64,000 bases of DNA from Cerasicoccus sp. TK19100 (lineage in GTDB: Bacteria; Verrucomicrobiota; Verrucomicrobiia; Opitutales; Cerasicoccaceae), in NCBI RefSeq assembly GCF_027257155.1, contig NZ_JAPWDU010000003.1, positions 744,001 through 808,000 of the forward strand. Reading direction: 5' to 3'. A program made the translations under genes and the position numbers. The notes under the pieces are model-generated. The model was not told the DNA's origin, did not search any database, and saw nothing but the letters and a program-made list of their open reading frames with translations. Below are positions 1 to 7,578 of the stretch, in pieces. Positions within the stretch are counted from its first letter, which is position 1; every line of letters begins with the position of its first letter.

Positions 1-1512
1 CTCCGCCGCGCGATGGGCAAGAAGATCAAGTCCGTCATGGATCAGCAGAAGGAGATCTTCATTAAGGGTGCCAAGGAACACCATGACATCTCCGCCAAGC
101 AGGCCACGGAAATCTTCGGCATCCTGGAGAAGTTCGCGGAGTATGGTTTTAACAAATCCCACTCGGCGGCCTATGCGATGCTCTCGTATCGCACGGCCTT
201 TTTGAAGGCGAACTTCCCGACCGAGTTCATGGCGGCAGTGCTGTCATCGGAGCTCGGTAACGCGGACAAGGTTTCGCACTTCGTCGAGGAAGCCGAGTCG
301 ATGAAGATCGAGGTGCTCGGCCCGGACATCAACGAATCGCGGGAGATGTTTACGCCCGTCGTTCAATTGCAGAATGCGGATTGCGGATTGCGGAATGGTG
401 ATGAGAGTGCTCAGAAATCTGAAATCGAAAATCCGCAATCTGAAATGGGTCGCATTCGTTTCGGCATGTCTGCGATTAAGGGCGTGGGCGATGCGGCGGC
501 AAAGGTGATCATTGCCGAGCGCGAGGCAAATGGTCCTTACGAGGGCTTTCACGATTTCGCGCAGCGCGTCGATATGAAGGCCGTCAACAAGCGCGTGCTC
601 GAGTGTTTGATCAAGACCGGCGCGTTTGATTTTGAGGGCGTGGACCGCCAGCATTTGCTCGACTCGATGGAGGGCATTCTCGCGGAAGTCGCCGACTTGC
701 AGAAGGACAAGGAGACCGGCCAATCGAACTTGTTTGACCTCTTGGCCGAGCCTGAGCCCGCTGCGGGCAGCAAGTCCAGTGACAACCAATACGACACGCG
801 CGGGCCCAAGATGACGCAGACCGATAAGCTTCAATTTGAGAAGGAGCTGCTCGGTTTTTACGTCTCCGGCCACCCGATGAACGCCTACGCCGGGCTTGAT
901 GACATCATTAACAGCTTTGGCCCGGATGAGGACCTCAAGCGCTGGGATCGCGAGAGCTTCCGCTTGTGCGGGGTGATCAATAACATCGTTAAAAAACTCA
1001 CGCGTAAGGACAACCGGCCGTGGGCGTTTTTCACGCTTTCGACGCGTCGGCAAGCTTACCAAATCAACGTCTTCCCCGACGCCTTCGAGCAGAATATGCA
1101 GAACCTCGAGAACGCGTTCGTCGTGTGTGTCGAGGGCGAGATCCGCTACGACAGCGAGCGCGAGGAAGTGCGGCTCAACGCCAACCGCGTGGCCAAGCTC
1201 GACTCGTCGCTGTCGGCCTTTATCGATTCGGTGACCTTCTACGTGGACAACGATGCGACGCGCCTCGATGACTTCGCGCACGAGCTGTCGGACTACCTGC
1301 AAAGCAACGAAGGCCCGACTTCGGTTCGGTTGGCGATCATGACCGCACCCGACCGCGCGCTGCATGCCGATCTTGGGGTTTCGCTGAACTGCCAACTGCG
1401 CCCGGAGTCGTTTAAAAAGCTTCGCAGCCAACCCTGCGTCCGCGGGGTGCTCGGCCAGGCACGCTCCTTGCCCGAACCCCCCAAGCCCGCCTGGATGCGC
1501 GGCAAGAAGTGA
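1..1512 (+). CDS. dnaE: DNA polymerase III subunit alpha, C-terminal part (5' end outside window)
   Basis: Replicative polymerase catalytic subunit. The reading frame is open from base 1, so only the last 503 residues of a roughly 1,150-residue protein are present. Visible in order: the end of the polymerase core (GFNKSHSAAYAMLSYRTAFL), the helix-hairpin-helix region (SAIKGVGDAAAKVI), an internal QSNLF motif at partial residues 241-245 that fits the QxxLF beta-clamp binding consensus, and an OB-fold region around LCGVINNIVKKL. Oddity: about 29 residues between INESREMFTPV and GRIRFGMSAIKG do not belong to the family and are encoded by a palindromic repeat (separate entry). A double hairpin follows the stop codon immediately. 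Confidence 0.96.
   Translation, partial: LRRAMGKKIKSVMDQQKEIFIKGAKEHHDISAKQATEIFGILEKFAEYGFNKSHSAAYAMLSYRTAFLKANFPTEFMAAVLSSELGNADKVSHFVEEAESMKIEVLGPDINESREMFTPVVQLQNADCGLRNGDESAQKSEIENPQSEMGRIRFGMSAIKGVGDAAAKVIIAEREANGPYEGFHDFAQRVDMKAVNKRVLECLIKTGAFDFEGVDRQHLLDSMEGILAEVADLQKDKETGQSNLFDLLAEPEPAAGSKSSDNQYDTRGPKMTQTDKLQFEKELLGFYVSGHPMNAYAGLDDIINSFGPDEDLKRWDRESFRLCGVINNIVKKLTRKDNRPWAFFTLSTRRQAYQINVFPDAFEQNMQNLENAFVVCVEGEIRYDSEREEVRLNANRVAKLDSSLSAFIDSVTFYVDNDATRLDDFAHELSDYLQSNEGPTSVRLAIMTAPDRALHADLGVSLNCQLRPESFKKLRSQPCVRGVLGQARSLPEPPKPAWMRGKK
361..447. repeat. In-frame palindromic repeat inserted in dnaE
   Basis: About 87 nt inside dnaE contains two imperfect inverted arms: the left begins attgcagaatgcggattgcg and the right ends aaaatccgcaatctgaaat. 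The reverse complement of the right arm aligns with most of the left arm. The insert keeps the frame and adds about 29 polar residues between two conserved dnaE blocks. It resembles dispersed GC-rich/AT-rich palindromes known from intergenic DNA of other bacteria and, in behaviour, Rickettsia palindromic elements. That it is a mobile repeat is inference. Confidence 0.65.
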
Positions 1513-1555
1513 GCAACGTGAGGTTGCATCCAGAGTTTCGCACATTGTGCGAAAA
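1513..1555 (+). repeat. Stop-codon-abutting double-hairpin element, copy 1 (after dnaE)
   Basis: Begins at the first base after the dnaE stop. Hairpin 1 is gcaac-gtgag-gttgc (1513-1527), then the linker atccagag, then hairpin 2 tttcgca-cattg-tgcgaaa. Shares sequence and order with the copy behind degP and, with compensatory base changes, with the copies at 16.7 and 63.2 kb. May serve as a transcript 3' end although there is no U-run. Confidence 0.7.
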
Positions 1556-1593
1556 GCGGTGGGGCAGGCGGTGATGCTGACGGAATTGTAGCT

Positions 1594-1723
1594 GGCGGAA
1601 CGCGAACCTCTGTGTTCGCATATAAGCCATCACTTTTGCAGTGTAATATAGCGTTCCCTGCGCGCAGTGATGTCGCGTATTTATAGAAGGATAGGAGGCG
1701 AACACAGAGGTTCGCGTTCCGCC
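1594..1723. repeat. REPIN-like perfect 26-bp inverted repeat
   Basis: Two perfect 26-nt inverted arms at 1594-1619 (ggcggaacgcgaacctctgt...) and 1698-1723, separated by 78 bp, fill the gap between the convergent genes dnaE and lpxA. Each arm itself folds as GCGAAC/GTTCGC. A related half-site with a compensating C-G to G-C change lies at 19935-19960. The arrangement is that of two REP sequences in opposite orientation. No RAYT transposase is in the window. Confidence 0.75.
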
Positions 1724-1742
1724 TGCTAGCGATTGGCGCGGG

Positions 1743-2516
1743 TTAAGCCCATCCACGGTCGCCGGCGGCGGCGAAATCGAGGATCATTTGGGCGATGCGG
1801 GAATCGGCCTGCGGGTGCTCGCGGAGCTTTTCAAGGGCCTGGGTCTTGTTAAGATTCTCGCGGTAGAAGATCTTGTAGATAGCACGGGCAAGGGAAATTT
1901 CTTCCGCCGTGAAGCCGTCGCGTTCGAGGCCGACTTTGTTGATCGTACGGACCTCGGCGGGGTTGCCGTCGGCAATCATGAAAGGGGGGATATCCTGCAC
2001 GGCTTTGGCGCAGGCACCGACCATGGCGTAGCTTCCGATGCGGCAAAATTGATGCGTGCCAGCGTTCCAGCCGACGACGACACGGTCGCCCACGATCACG
2101 TGGCCGCCGAGCGCGGCGTGGCTGCTCATCACGAGGTGGTTGCCCACCTGGCAGTCGTGCGCGATGTGGCTGTAAGCGAGCACGTGGTTGTCGTTGCCCA
2201 TCGTAGTGAACTCGCCGTCTTTGGTGCCGCAGTGGACGGTGGCGTATTCGCGGAAAACGTTTCGATCGCCGATCTTCAGGCCCGGGCGTCCGCCTGTGTA
2301 TTTGAGGTCGTGGGTCTTGCCTCCGACCATGGCGTAGGGCCAGACTTCGTTGCCCTCGCCCATGGTGGTCCAGCCTTCCACGGTGGCGTGGTGGTGGACG
2401 ACCGTCCCCGCGCCGATGGAGACCTCCGCACCGATGTAGGCATACGCGCCGACCGTGACGCCATCAGCGAGCTGGGCGCCGGATTCGATGATCGCGGTCG
2501 GGTGGATGTCGGGCAT
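1743..2516 (-). CDS. lpxA: UDP-N-acetylglucosamine acyltransferase
   Basis: First enzyme of lipid A synthesis; transfers a 3-hydroxyacyl chain from ACP to O3 of UDP-GlcNAc in the cytoplasm. The 257-residue protein has the left-handed beta-helix hexapeptide pattern ([20 protein letters not shown]...) over its first two thirds and the conserved segment [11 protein letters not shown], whose His120 corresponds to the E. coli catalytic His125. The helical C-terminal region is present, so the length is normal. It lies 8 bp downstream of lpxC-fabZ on the same strand and is probably co-transcribed with it, coupling the first two lipid A steps. Confidence 0.97.
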   Translation of the reverse strand: MPDIHPTAIIESGAQLADGVTVGAYAYIGAEVSIGAGTVVHHHATVEGWTTMGEGNEVWPYAMVGGKTHDLKYTGGRPGLKIGDRNVFREYATVHCGTKDGEFTTMGNDNHVLAYSHIAHDCQVGNHLVMSSHAALGGHVIVGDRVVVGWNAGTHQFCRIGSYAMVGACAKAVQDIPPFMIADGNPAEVRTINKVGLERDGFTAEEISLARAIYKIFYRENLNKTQALEKLREHPQADSRIAQMILDFAAAGDRGWA

Positions 2517-2524
2517 GGAAATGG

Positions 2525-3850
2525 TTACGTGTCGCTGGGCGCGTCGGTAATGGTGAACATCAATTCGGCCGAGGATGCGACCTTGCCGTTTACCTTGCAG
2601 GTGCCGGCGGCGACGCCGATCTTGTTGCCGCGGTTCTTGGTGAGCTTCACGTGGATCTCCACTTGGTCGCCGGGGATGACGGCTTGGCGGAACTTCACCT
2701 TGTCGCAGCTCATAAAGAACGCGATTTTGTTTTCCGAGCTGATGCGGCGCAGCATGAGGATGCCGGCGGCCTGGGCCATGGCTTCGATCTGCAGCACGCC
2801 GGGCATAACCGGGTGGCCGGGGAAGTGGCCCTGGAAATACGGTTCGTTGATGGTCACATTTTTGATCGCGGTCAGCTCATCCGGGTTGGGGATGTCGGTC
2901 ACGCGGTCGATCATGACAAAGGGGTAGCGGTGCGGCAGCGTGTCGAGGATGCGGCGGATATCGAGCAGTGTCTCGTGCTCCATGACCTGCTGCACGGCCT
3001 TCTTCTTTTCCTTTTTCGCGGCCTTCTTCTTGGAGTCGATGATCGCCTGGCAGAGCTCGGCGTTGAGCGCGTGGCCCGGGCGGACCGCGACGATGTGGGC
3101 CTTGAGCGGTTTGCCGAGGAGCATCAGATCGCCAATGATATCCAGGACCTTGTGGCGGGCGAACTCCTCCTTGAAGCGTAGGGGCTCTTTGGAGAGAATT
3201 TTGTCGCCCTTGATGACGATGGCGCTGTCGAGGCTGCCGCCCTGGATCTTGCCCAGCTTGAGGAGCTCCTCAATGTCTTCGTAAATGGTAAACGTGCGGG
3301 CGGGGGCGATCTGCGCGGCGAAGGTCTCAGGGTCGATTTCGATCGAGTAGTGCTGCGTGTGGATGCCGCGGTCGTCCGCGCTGGTGCAGGTGATCTTCAG
3401 CTTGTCGCTGGGCAGAGCGATGATCGAGCTGGCACCCTTGGTCACGCTGATGGGGTTTTCCAGTTCCATGTATTCGCGCTCGGCTTCCTGCACGACGGGT
3501 TCGGCCTCCTGAATGAGGTTCACGTAGTGCTTGGCGGAGCCGTCGAGGATGGGCGGTTCGCTGGCGTCCATCTCGACAATGCAGTTATCCACCGCGCAGC
3601 CGTGCAGGGCGCTGAGGACGTGCTCGATCGTGTGGACCTTGGCGTGCCCATTGGAAATAGTGGTGCTGCGGACCAGGTCGGAGACGAGGGCGACGTCGGG
3701 CTTCAGCTCGGGCTTGCCGTAAAGATCGATGCGGCGAAAGACGATGCCATGGTTTTCCGGCGCTGGCTTGAGAGTCAGCGTAACTTCCTCCCCGGTGTGG
3801 AGGGCTTTGCCTTTTACCGAGGCTTCGCGCAAAATGGTCCGTTGCTTCAT
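2525..3850 (-). CDS. lpxC/fabZ: Bifunctional UDP-3-O-acyl-GlcNAc deacetylase / (3R)-hydroxyacyl-ACP dehydratase
   Basis: Fusion of LpxC (committed lipid A step) and FabZ (fatty acid dehydratase), a pairing known in Bacteroidota and Verrucomicrobiota. The open frame reaches 3880, but the LpxC start is placed at the Met of [14 protein letters not shown] because homology begins there. Counting from 3880, LpxC shows zinc ligands His87, His243 and Asp247 ([14 protein letters not shown]), general base Glu86 and His270. A lysine-rich linker (about 284-295) joins FabZ, which has [12 protein letters not shown] with catalytic His356 and Glu366. Divergent from efp; lpxA follows after 8 bp. Confidence 0.96.
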   Translation of the reverse strand: MKQRTILREASVKGKALHTGEEVTLTLKPAPENHGIVFRRIDLYGKPELKPDVALVSDLVRSTTISNGHAKVHTIEHVLSALHGCAVDNCIVEMDASEPPILDGSAKHYVNLIQEAEPVVQEAEREYMELENPISVTKGASSIIALPSDKLKITCTSADDRGIHTQHYSIEIDPETFAAQIAPARTFTIYEDIEELLKLGKIQGGSLDSAIVIKGDKILSKEPLRFKEEFARHKVLDIIGDLMLLGKPLKAHIVAVRPGHALNAELCQAIIDSKKKAAKKEKKKAVQQVMEHETLLDIRRILDTLPHRYPFVMIDRVTDIPNPDELTAIKNVTINEPYFQGHFPGHPVMPGVLQIEAMAQAAGILMLRRISSENKIAFFMSCDKVKFRQAVIPGDQVEIHVKLTKNRGNKIGVAAGTCKVNGKVASSAELMFTITDAPSDT

Positions 3851-4012
3851 GTGCTGGGTAGAATCGATTCCAAAAGCCAATGAACGTAGGGCCCTGCGCG
3901 GCGGTGTAAAGCGTGGATTCTACCTGTGTATTCACTAATCTTGACACCGGGCCTGCAATTGCCCACAAGTCAGCGTTTTTCCTGCAAACCAACTTCAACC
4001 ACCGAAATCCCA

Positions 4013-4570
4013 ATGGCGTCACCCACCGAAATCCGCAAAGGCCGAGTCATGAACTACCAGAATGCCCCGCATTTGGTGCTCGATATGCAGCACCGCACGC
4101 AGGGCCGTCAGGCTGGTTTCGTGCAGGTAACCATGCGCAACCTTAACACCGGCGTCTCGACCAACGCCAAGTTCCGCTCCACGGACAGCGTCGACTTCTG
4201 CCACACTTCCAACGTAAAGCTCGAGTATTCCTACATCGACGAGATGGGCTACCACTTCATGGACCCGGAAAGCTTTGAAGACCACGTGCTTCCGCCCGAA
4301 GTCTGCGACGACGCCAAGATGTACCTCGTTGAAAACAACAGCTACGAAATCCTTTTTGTGGACGACAACCCGGTTTCCGTGAACCTCCCGGCTGCCGTGG
4401 AAATGGAAGTCACCGAGTCCGCCGAAGGCGTCAAGGGCGACACCGCTTCCAACGTGCAAAAGCCCGCCACGCTCTCCACGGGTCTGGTGGTGCAGGTGCC
4501 GCTGTTCATCAAGCCCGGCGAAATTCTTAAGATCCGCACCGAAGACGGCACCTACCTAGGCCGGGCGTAA
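4013..4570 (+). CDS. efp: Translation elongation factor P (Arg32-type loop)
   Basis: Binds stalled ribosomes at polyproline stretches and stimulates peptide-bond formation. The start is set at MASPTEIRKG, giving 185 residues, the usual EF-P length; the upstream in-frame extension has no homology. The KOW-like domain I carries the loop TQGRQAGFVQVTMRNLNTG, where the tip residue is Arg32, not Lys34. This matches the Pseudomonas-type loop (SGRNAAVVKM), which is rhamnosylated by EarP. Domains II and III follow, ending in the conserved IKPGEILKIRTEDGTYLGR. No modifying enzyme is in the window. Divergent from lpxC-fabZ; ends at a hairpin terminator. Confidence 0.93.
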   Translation: MASPTEIRKGRVMNYQNAPHLVLDMQHRTQGRQAGFVQVTMRNLNTGVSTNAKFRSTDSVDFCHTSNVKLEYSYIDEMGYHFMDPESFEDHVLPPEVCDDAKMYLVENNSYEILFVDDNPVSVNLPAAVEMEVTESAEGVKGDTASNVQKPATLSTGLVVQVPLFIKPGEILKIRTEDGTYLGRA

Positions 4571-4593
4571 ATCGGGCAAACTCTCAATTTTGA

Positions 4594-4624
4594 AGCGTCA
4601 GCCATTCGGCTGGCGCTTTTTTAT
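4594..4624. terminator. Bidirectional rho-independent terminator after efp
   Basis: Stem agcgtcagcc/ggctggcgct with loop att, followed on the plus strand by a run of T. It lies between the convergent ends of efp and the phosphatase-lipid kinase gene and overlaps the latter's stop codon. Confidence 0.85.
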
Positions 4625-6255
4625 TTCACGTCCAGCGAGCAAAATACCTTCAGCGATTTGGGCTGGCACTCGACTTCGATCGGAGCATTGAAACCCGTTT
4701 CACCGTCGATGATGATGCTTTGGCCGGGCTCGGTGGATACCTTAACTTTGCGGCCCTGGTAGCGGAGCACGGCGCTGTTCTCGTCGAGGTCCGTATCGCT
4801 GCTCAGGAGCAGGTTCGCAATGGCCTTGGGCGATAGGGCACCCTCGTCCTCTCCAGCCAGGATTACGGTGACGTCCAGCTTGCCGTCGGTAAAGTTCGTC
4901 ACCTCCAAGCCATTAGCAAATACCGAGGTGCTTGGCGCGGCGTTGGCGATGACCACGCTGCTAACCTGATGCTCGTGTGTCTCGCCATCGATCTCGATCA
5001 TGGCGGTGAACGCCTCTTGCTCGGAGACACTTTCCAGGCCGCCCAGCAGATAGGCGAGCATGCCGCTTTCGTCCTTCTTCTCGCGGTCGGCTTTCTCGAC
5101 CATACCGGCTTCGAGGCCGATGCCGGCGAGCAGGAAATACGTGCCGTGGTTGCTCTTGGCGGCGTCGATTTGGGCGATGTTGCCCTGCAAAATCTGGTGG
5201 CAGGCGTGGCGGATGGGGTCGATGAAAATACCCGCCCCAAACAGGCAGACGGACAGGCTGTTCGCGGTGCCGCCGGGGACGATGCCCAGCGGAATGTCCT
5301 CACCGGCAAGGGCCGAGGCAACCTCGCCCACGGTGCCGTCCCCACCGTAAACGAGCATCTGCTCGAAATCCTGTTGCAGGGCTTCGCGGGCGCGCTCGCG
5401 GCCGTTGATCTCGGGCGTCGTTTCGAGGACTTCGATGTCCATATAGGGTGACATCAGCTCGAGGATTTCCTGCTTCACGTCGACCTCGCTGTTCTTGCCC
5501 GAGGCAGGGTTGTAGATGAGGCAGGTGCGCGGCTTGGCAATGGGTTGGTTGGCCTCGGCAAACTTATTGAGCAGCTCCCACTGGCGGGCGTTGGGCCGGG
5601 CAATAGGGCGAATGTCTTTTATCTCTTGCAGCAGGTCTTCGTAGCTGCGGTCGGGCGCGAGCGCCTTGAAATATGCGAGCACGGCCATGACGGAGCGGCC
5701 CTTGCCCAATGCGCAATGGATCAGCACCTGCCGCCCGGCGCGGCGCTGCTCGTGGATCCAGGTCACCGCGCGCTTGAGCTGTGCGAGGTTCAGCGGCTCG
5801 TGGTCCATCACGGGCACATTCAGGTAATGGACGTCACTGGGCAGAAGGTCGCGGGGGAGGGTGTCGAACTCGGCCGTTACGTCGAGGATCGCGGTTATCG
5901 CGCTTTGGTCGATCAGCTCGGTGTCGGTGGGCAACAGCCGGCGGCCCAGCCAGACGCCGTCGCGCAGCCTTTGCATGCCCGGTTGGCCGTCGCGTGTGCG
6001 GGCCACGATGTTATAAACCGTCACCCCGAACAGCACGGGGAACAGCACGCATTTGACCCAAAATGGCAGGCGGCCCTCCTCGGTTTTAAACAGCAACCTG
6101 CCGCGACTGGTGAAATACGCGACGCCAAACCACAGCACCGAGGCCGCGATCCACAGCAGCAGAATCATCAGCGGCCAAGGCAGAAAAAATGAAACGATGG
6201 CGGTGATCGCGCCGCCGCCCAGGTAGTAGATACCGCGATTTACGTGGTCGAGCAT
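4621..6255 (-). CDS. Dual-specificity phosphatase / diacylglycerol kinase-family fusion, membrane-anchored
   Basis: The start is set at the ATG of MLDHVNRGIYYLGGG (6255; the frame is open to 6339), giving 544 residues. Three or more N-terminal membrane segments (about 10-85) are followed by a cysteine phosphatase domain with HCALGKGRS, nucleophile Cys181 and Arg187 of the Cx5R signature. A lipid kinase/DAGK catalytic domain follows, with YGGDGTVGEV (GGDGT at 304-308) and GIVPGGTANSL. Such proteins probably act on membrane phospholipids or polyprenyl lipids, with both phosphate-removing and phosphate-adding modules on one chain; the substrate is unknown. Convergent with efp. Confidence 0.85.
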   Translation of the reverse strand: MLDHVNRGIYYLGGGAITAIVSFFLPWPLMILLLWIAASVLWFGVAYFTSRGRLLFKTEEGRLPFWVKCVLFPVLFGVTVYNIVARTRDGQPGMQRLRDGVWLGRRLLPTDTELIDQSAITAILDVTAEFDTLPRDLLPSDVHYLNVPVMDHEPLNLAQLKRAVTWIHEQRRAGRQVLIHCALGKGRSVMAVLAYFKALAPDRSYEDLLQEIKDIRPIARPNARQWELLNKFAEANQPIAKPRTCLIYNPASGKNSEVDVKQEILELMSPYMDIEVLETTPEINGRERAREALQQDFEQMLVYGGDGTVGEVASALAGEDIPLGIVPGGTANSLSVCLFGAGIFIDPIRHACHQILQGNIAQIDAAKSNHGTYFLLAGIGLEAGMVEKADREKKDESGMLAYLLGGLESVSEQEAFTAMIEIDGETHEHQVSSVVIANAAPSTSVFANGLEVTNFTDGKLDVTVILAGEDEGALSPKAIANLLLSSDTDLDENSAVLRYQGRKVKVSTEPGQSIIIDGETGFNAPIEVECQPKSLKVFCSLDVK

Positions 6256-6377
6256 GGTAGTTGCGTTATTATTACCGCAACTCCGCAACTTTGCAACTGA
6301 ATCACCGACAAAGGCTTCGACACCTGGATGCGCAAACAAAGCTGGCGTCTGCGCATGGCATGAGCCAGTGATGAAGC

Positions 6378-7244
6378 GTGGTTCGGCATGTGGTCATTTT
6401 GATCCTCGGGGTCTTTTGTTGTTCGACGGCGGTGATTTTCATCAAGGCGTCGACGACCAACGTGCTGTGGCTGAGCGCGCTGCGGCTGCTGATCGCCAGC
6501 GCCATCATTGCGCCGCTCTGGCTGCGGGATGCGCGGCAGACGAAGATGCCGCCCGGCCTGTGGCGGATGACGTTTTGGCCCGCGCTGTTCCTCGGCCTGC
6601 ACATGATCAGCTGGCTCTATGGCGCGCGAATCACGCCCGCAGCCCAGTCCACGCTGATCGTGAACCTCGCCCCGCTGGCGAGCCCGTTCTTCCTCTTTTT
6701 CATGGTGGGCGAAAAGGTCAGCCGACGCGAAATTGCCGGCACGCTGGTGGCCCTCGTCGGTGTGTTAATCCTCTTTGGTGACGACCTTTTCGACACCGAT
6801 GGTCCGCTGTTGGGCAACGTGGTGTGCTTCGGCTCGATGCTGTTGTTTTGCGTGTATCTGGTGATCGCGCGGCAGCTGCGGGAAAAGTCGACGCTATGGA
6901 CCTACCTCGGCCCGCTTTACCTGATGGCGGGTCTGATCTGCGTGCCGCCCGCGCTCATCTGGGCTCCGCTGCCGGACGTAGGGGGCTGGGATTTTAAGGA
7001 GTGGGCGATGGTGCTTGGGCTCGCCGTCGTGCCGACGGTGTTTGGGCACTCCGTGCTCAACTTCGCCATGCGCCACTTGCGCGGCCAACTGGTCACTACG
7101 GCCAACACCGCCCAGTGCATCTTTGCAGCGGTGATGGCATACTGCCTCTTCGGTGAGGAGCCGGACTGGGCATTCTACGTCGCGGCGACGTTTATCCTGG
7201 CCGGCATTTTGATGAATATCCTGGGCAAACGGCAGGCGGGGTAG
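6378..7244 (+). CDS. EamA/DMT-superfamily transporter
   Basis: A 288-residue protein of about ten hydrophobic helices in two EamA repeats, the drug/metabolite transporter fold. The first repeat includes VFCCSTAVIFIKAS and LSALRLLIASAI; the second ends AATFILAGILMNILG. The GTG at 6378 is the first possible start because an in-frame stop lies at 6372; a second GTG is at 6390. It probably exports or exchanges small metabolites across the inner membrane; the substrate cannot be told. It stands alone between a divergent lipid kinase gene and a repeat-filled gap. Confidence 0.88.
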   Translation: MVRHVVILILGVFCCSTAVIFIKASTTNVLWLSALRLLIASAIIAPLWLRDARQTKMPPGLWRMTFWPALFLGLHMISWLYGARITPAAQSTLIVNLAPLASPFFLFFMVGEKVSRREIAGTLVALVGVLILFGDDLFDTDGPLLGNVVCFGSMLLFCVYLVIARQLREKSTLWTYLGPLYLMAGLICVPPALIWAPLPDVGGWDFKEWAMVLGLAVVPTVFGHSVLNFAMRHLRGQLVTTANTAQCIFAAVMAYCLFGEEPDWAFYVAATFILAGILMNILGKRQAG

Positions 7245-7290
7245 CTGGCGTTGGCCCTCTGGGGATAGCTGGCGTAGGTTCTCTGGGGGG

Positions 7291-7510
7291 AGGTAGCGCA
7301 GGCCGCACCCCATAGGAGTGAGCAACGTTGTCAGGTAGGGCTCGCGCTCGCGCGACGCCGCAATAGGTGGCCATGTAAGATAAGCTCGAACGTTTGCGGC
7401 ATCGCGCGAGGGCGAGCCCTACAACTTTTCCGCTGAAGCCGTCAGCATGGGGCGCGGCGCGAGACGCACCTGCGCCACCCGCTTACGGCGTGGAGACGCT
7501 CCGCGTAACC
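7291..7510. repeat. Nested REPIN-like repeat, copy A
   Basis: Composite of nested inverted arms between convergent genes. Inner arms are 7335-7361 (gtagggctcgcgctcgcgcg...) and 7396-7422, complementary with two mismatches. Outer arms start aggtagcgcagg (7291) and end near 7477; the left outer arm is shortened relative to copy B. A trailing half-site ggagacgctccgcg (7492-7505) is shared with copies B and C. The left-hand arms carry 5' GTAG, a hallmark of REP sequences. Confidence 0.75.
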
Positions 7511-7534
7511 ATATCTCAGTTCGTCCTGCTGGCC

Positions 7535-7574
7535 ATTTCGCAGTGCGAAATCTCTGGATGCAACCGCAGGTTGC
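7535..7574 (-). repeat. Double-hairpin element, copy 2 (after degP)
   Basis: Read in degP sense: stop codon, four bases, hairpin gcaac-ctgcg-gttgc, linker atccagag, hairpin atttcgca-c-tgcgaaat. Nearly the same as the element behind dnaE, in the same position and orientation relative to the gene. Confidence 0.75.
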
Positions 7575-7578
7575 CCAG

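Noticed and set aside
244-1545. Long minus-strand frame over dnaE (433 codons)
   Set aside because: Shadow of the dnaE reading frame in GC-rich DNA; no homology, dnaE is certain.
1594-1723. Ordinary terminator between dnaE and lpxA
   Set aside because: The arms are 78 bp apart and lack a T-run; REP-pair geometry fits better.
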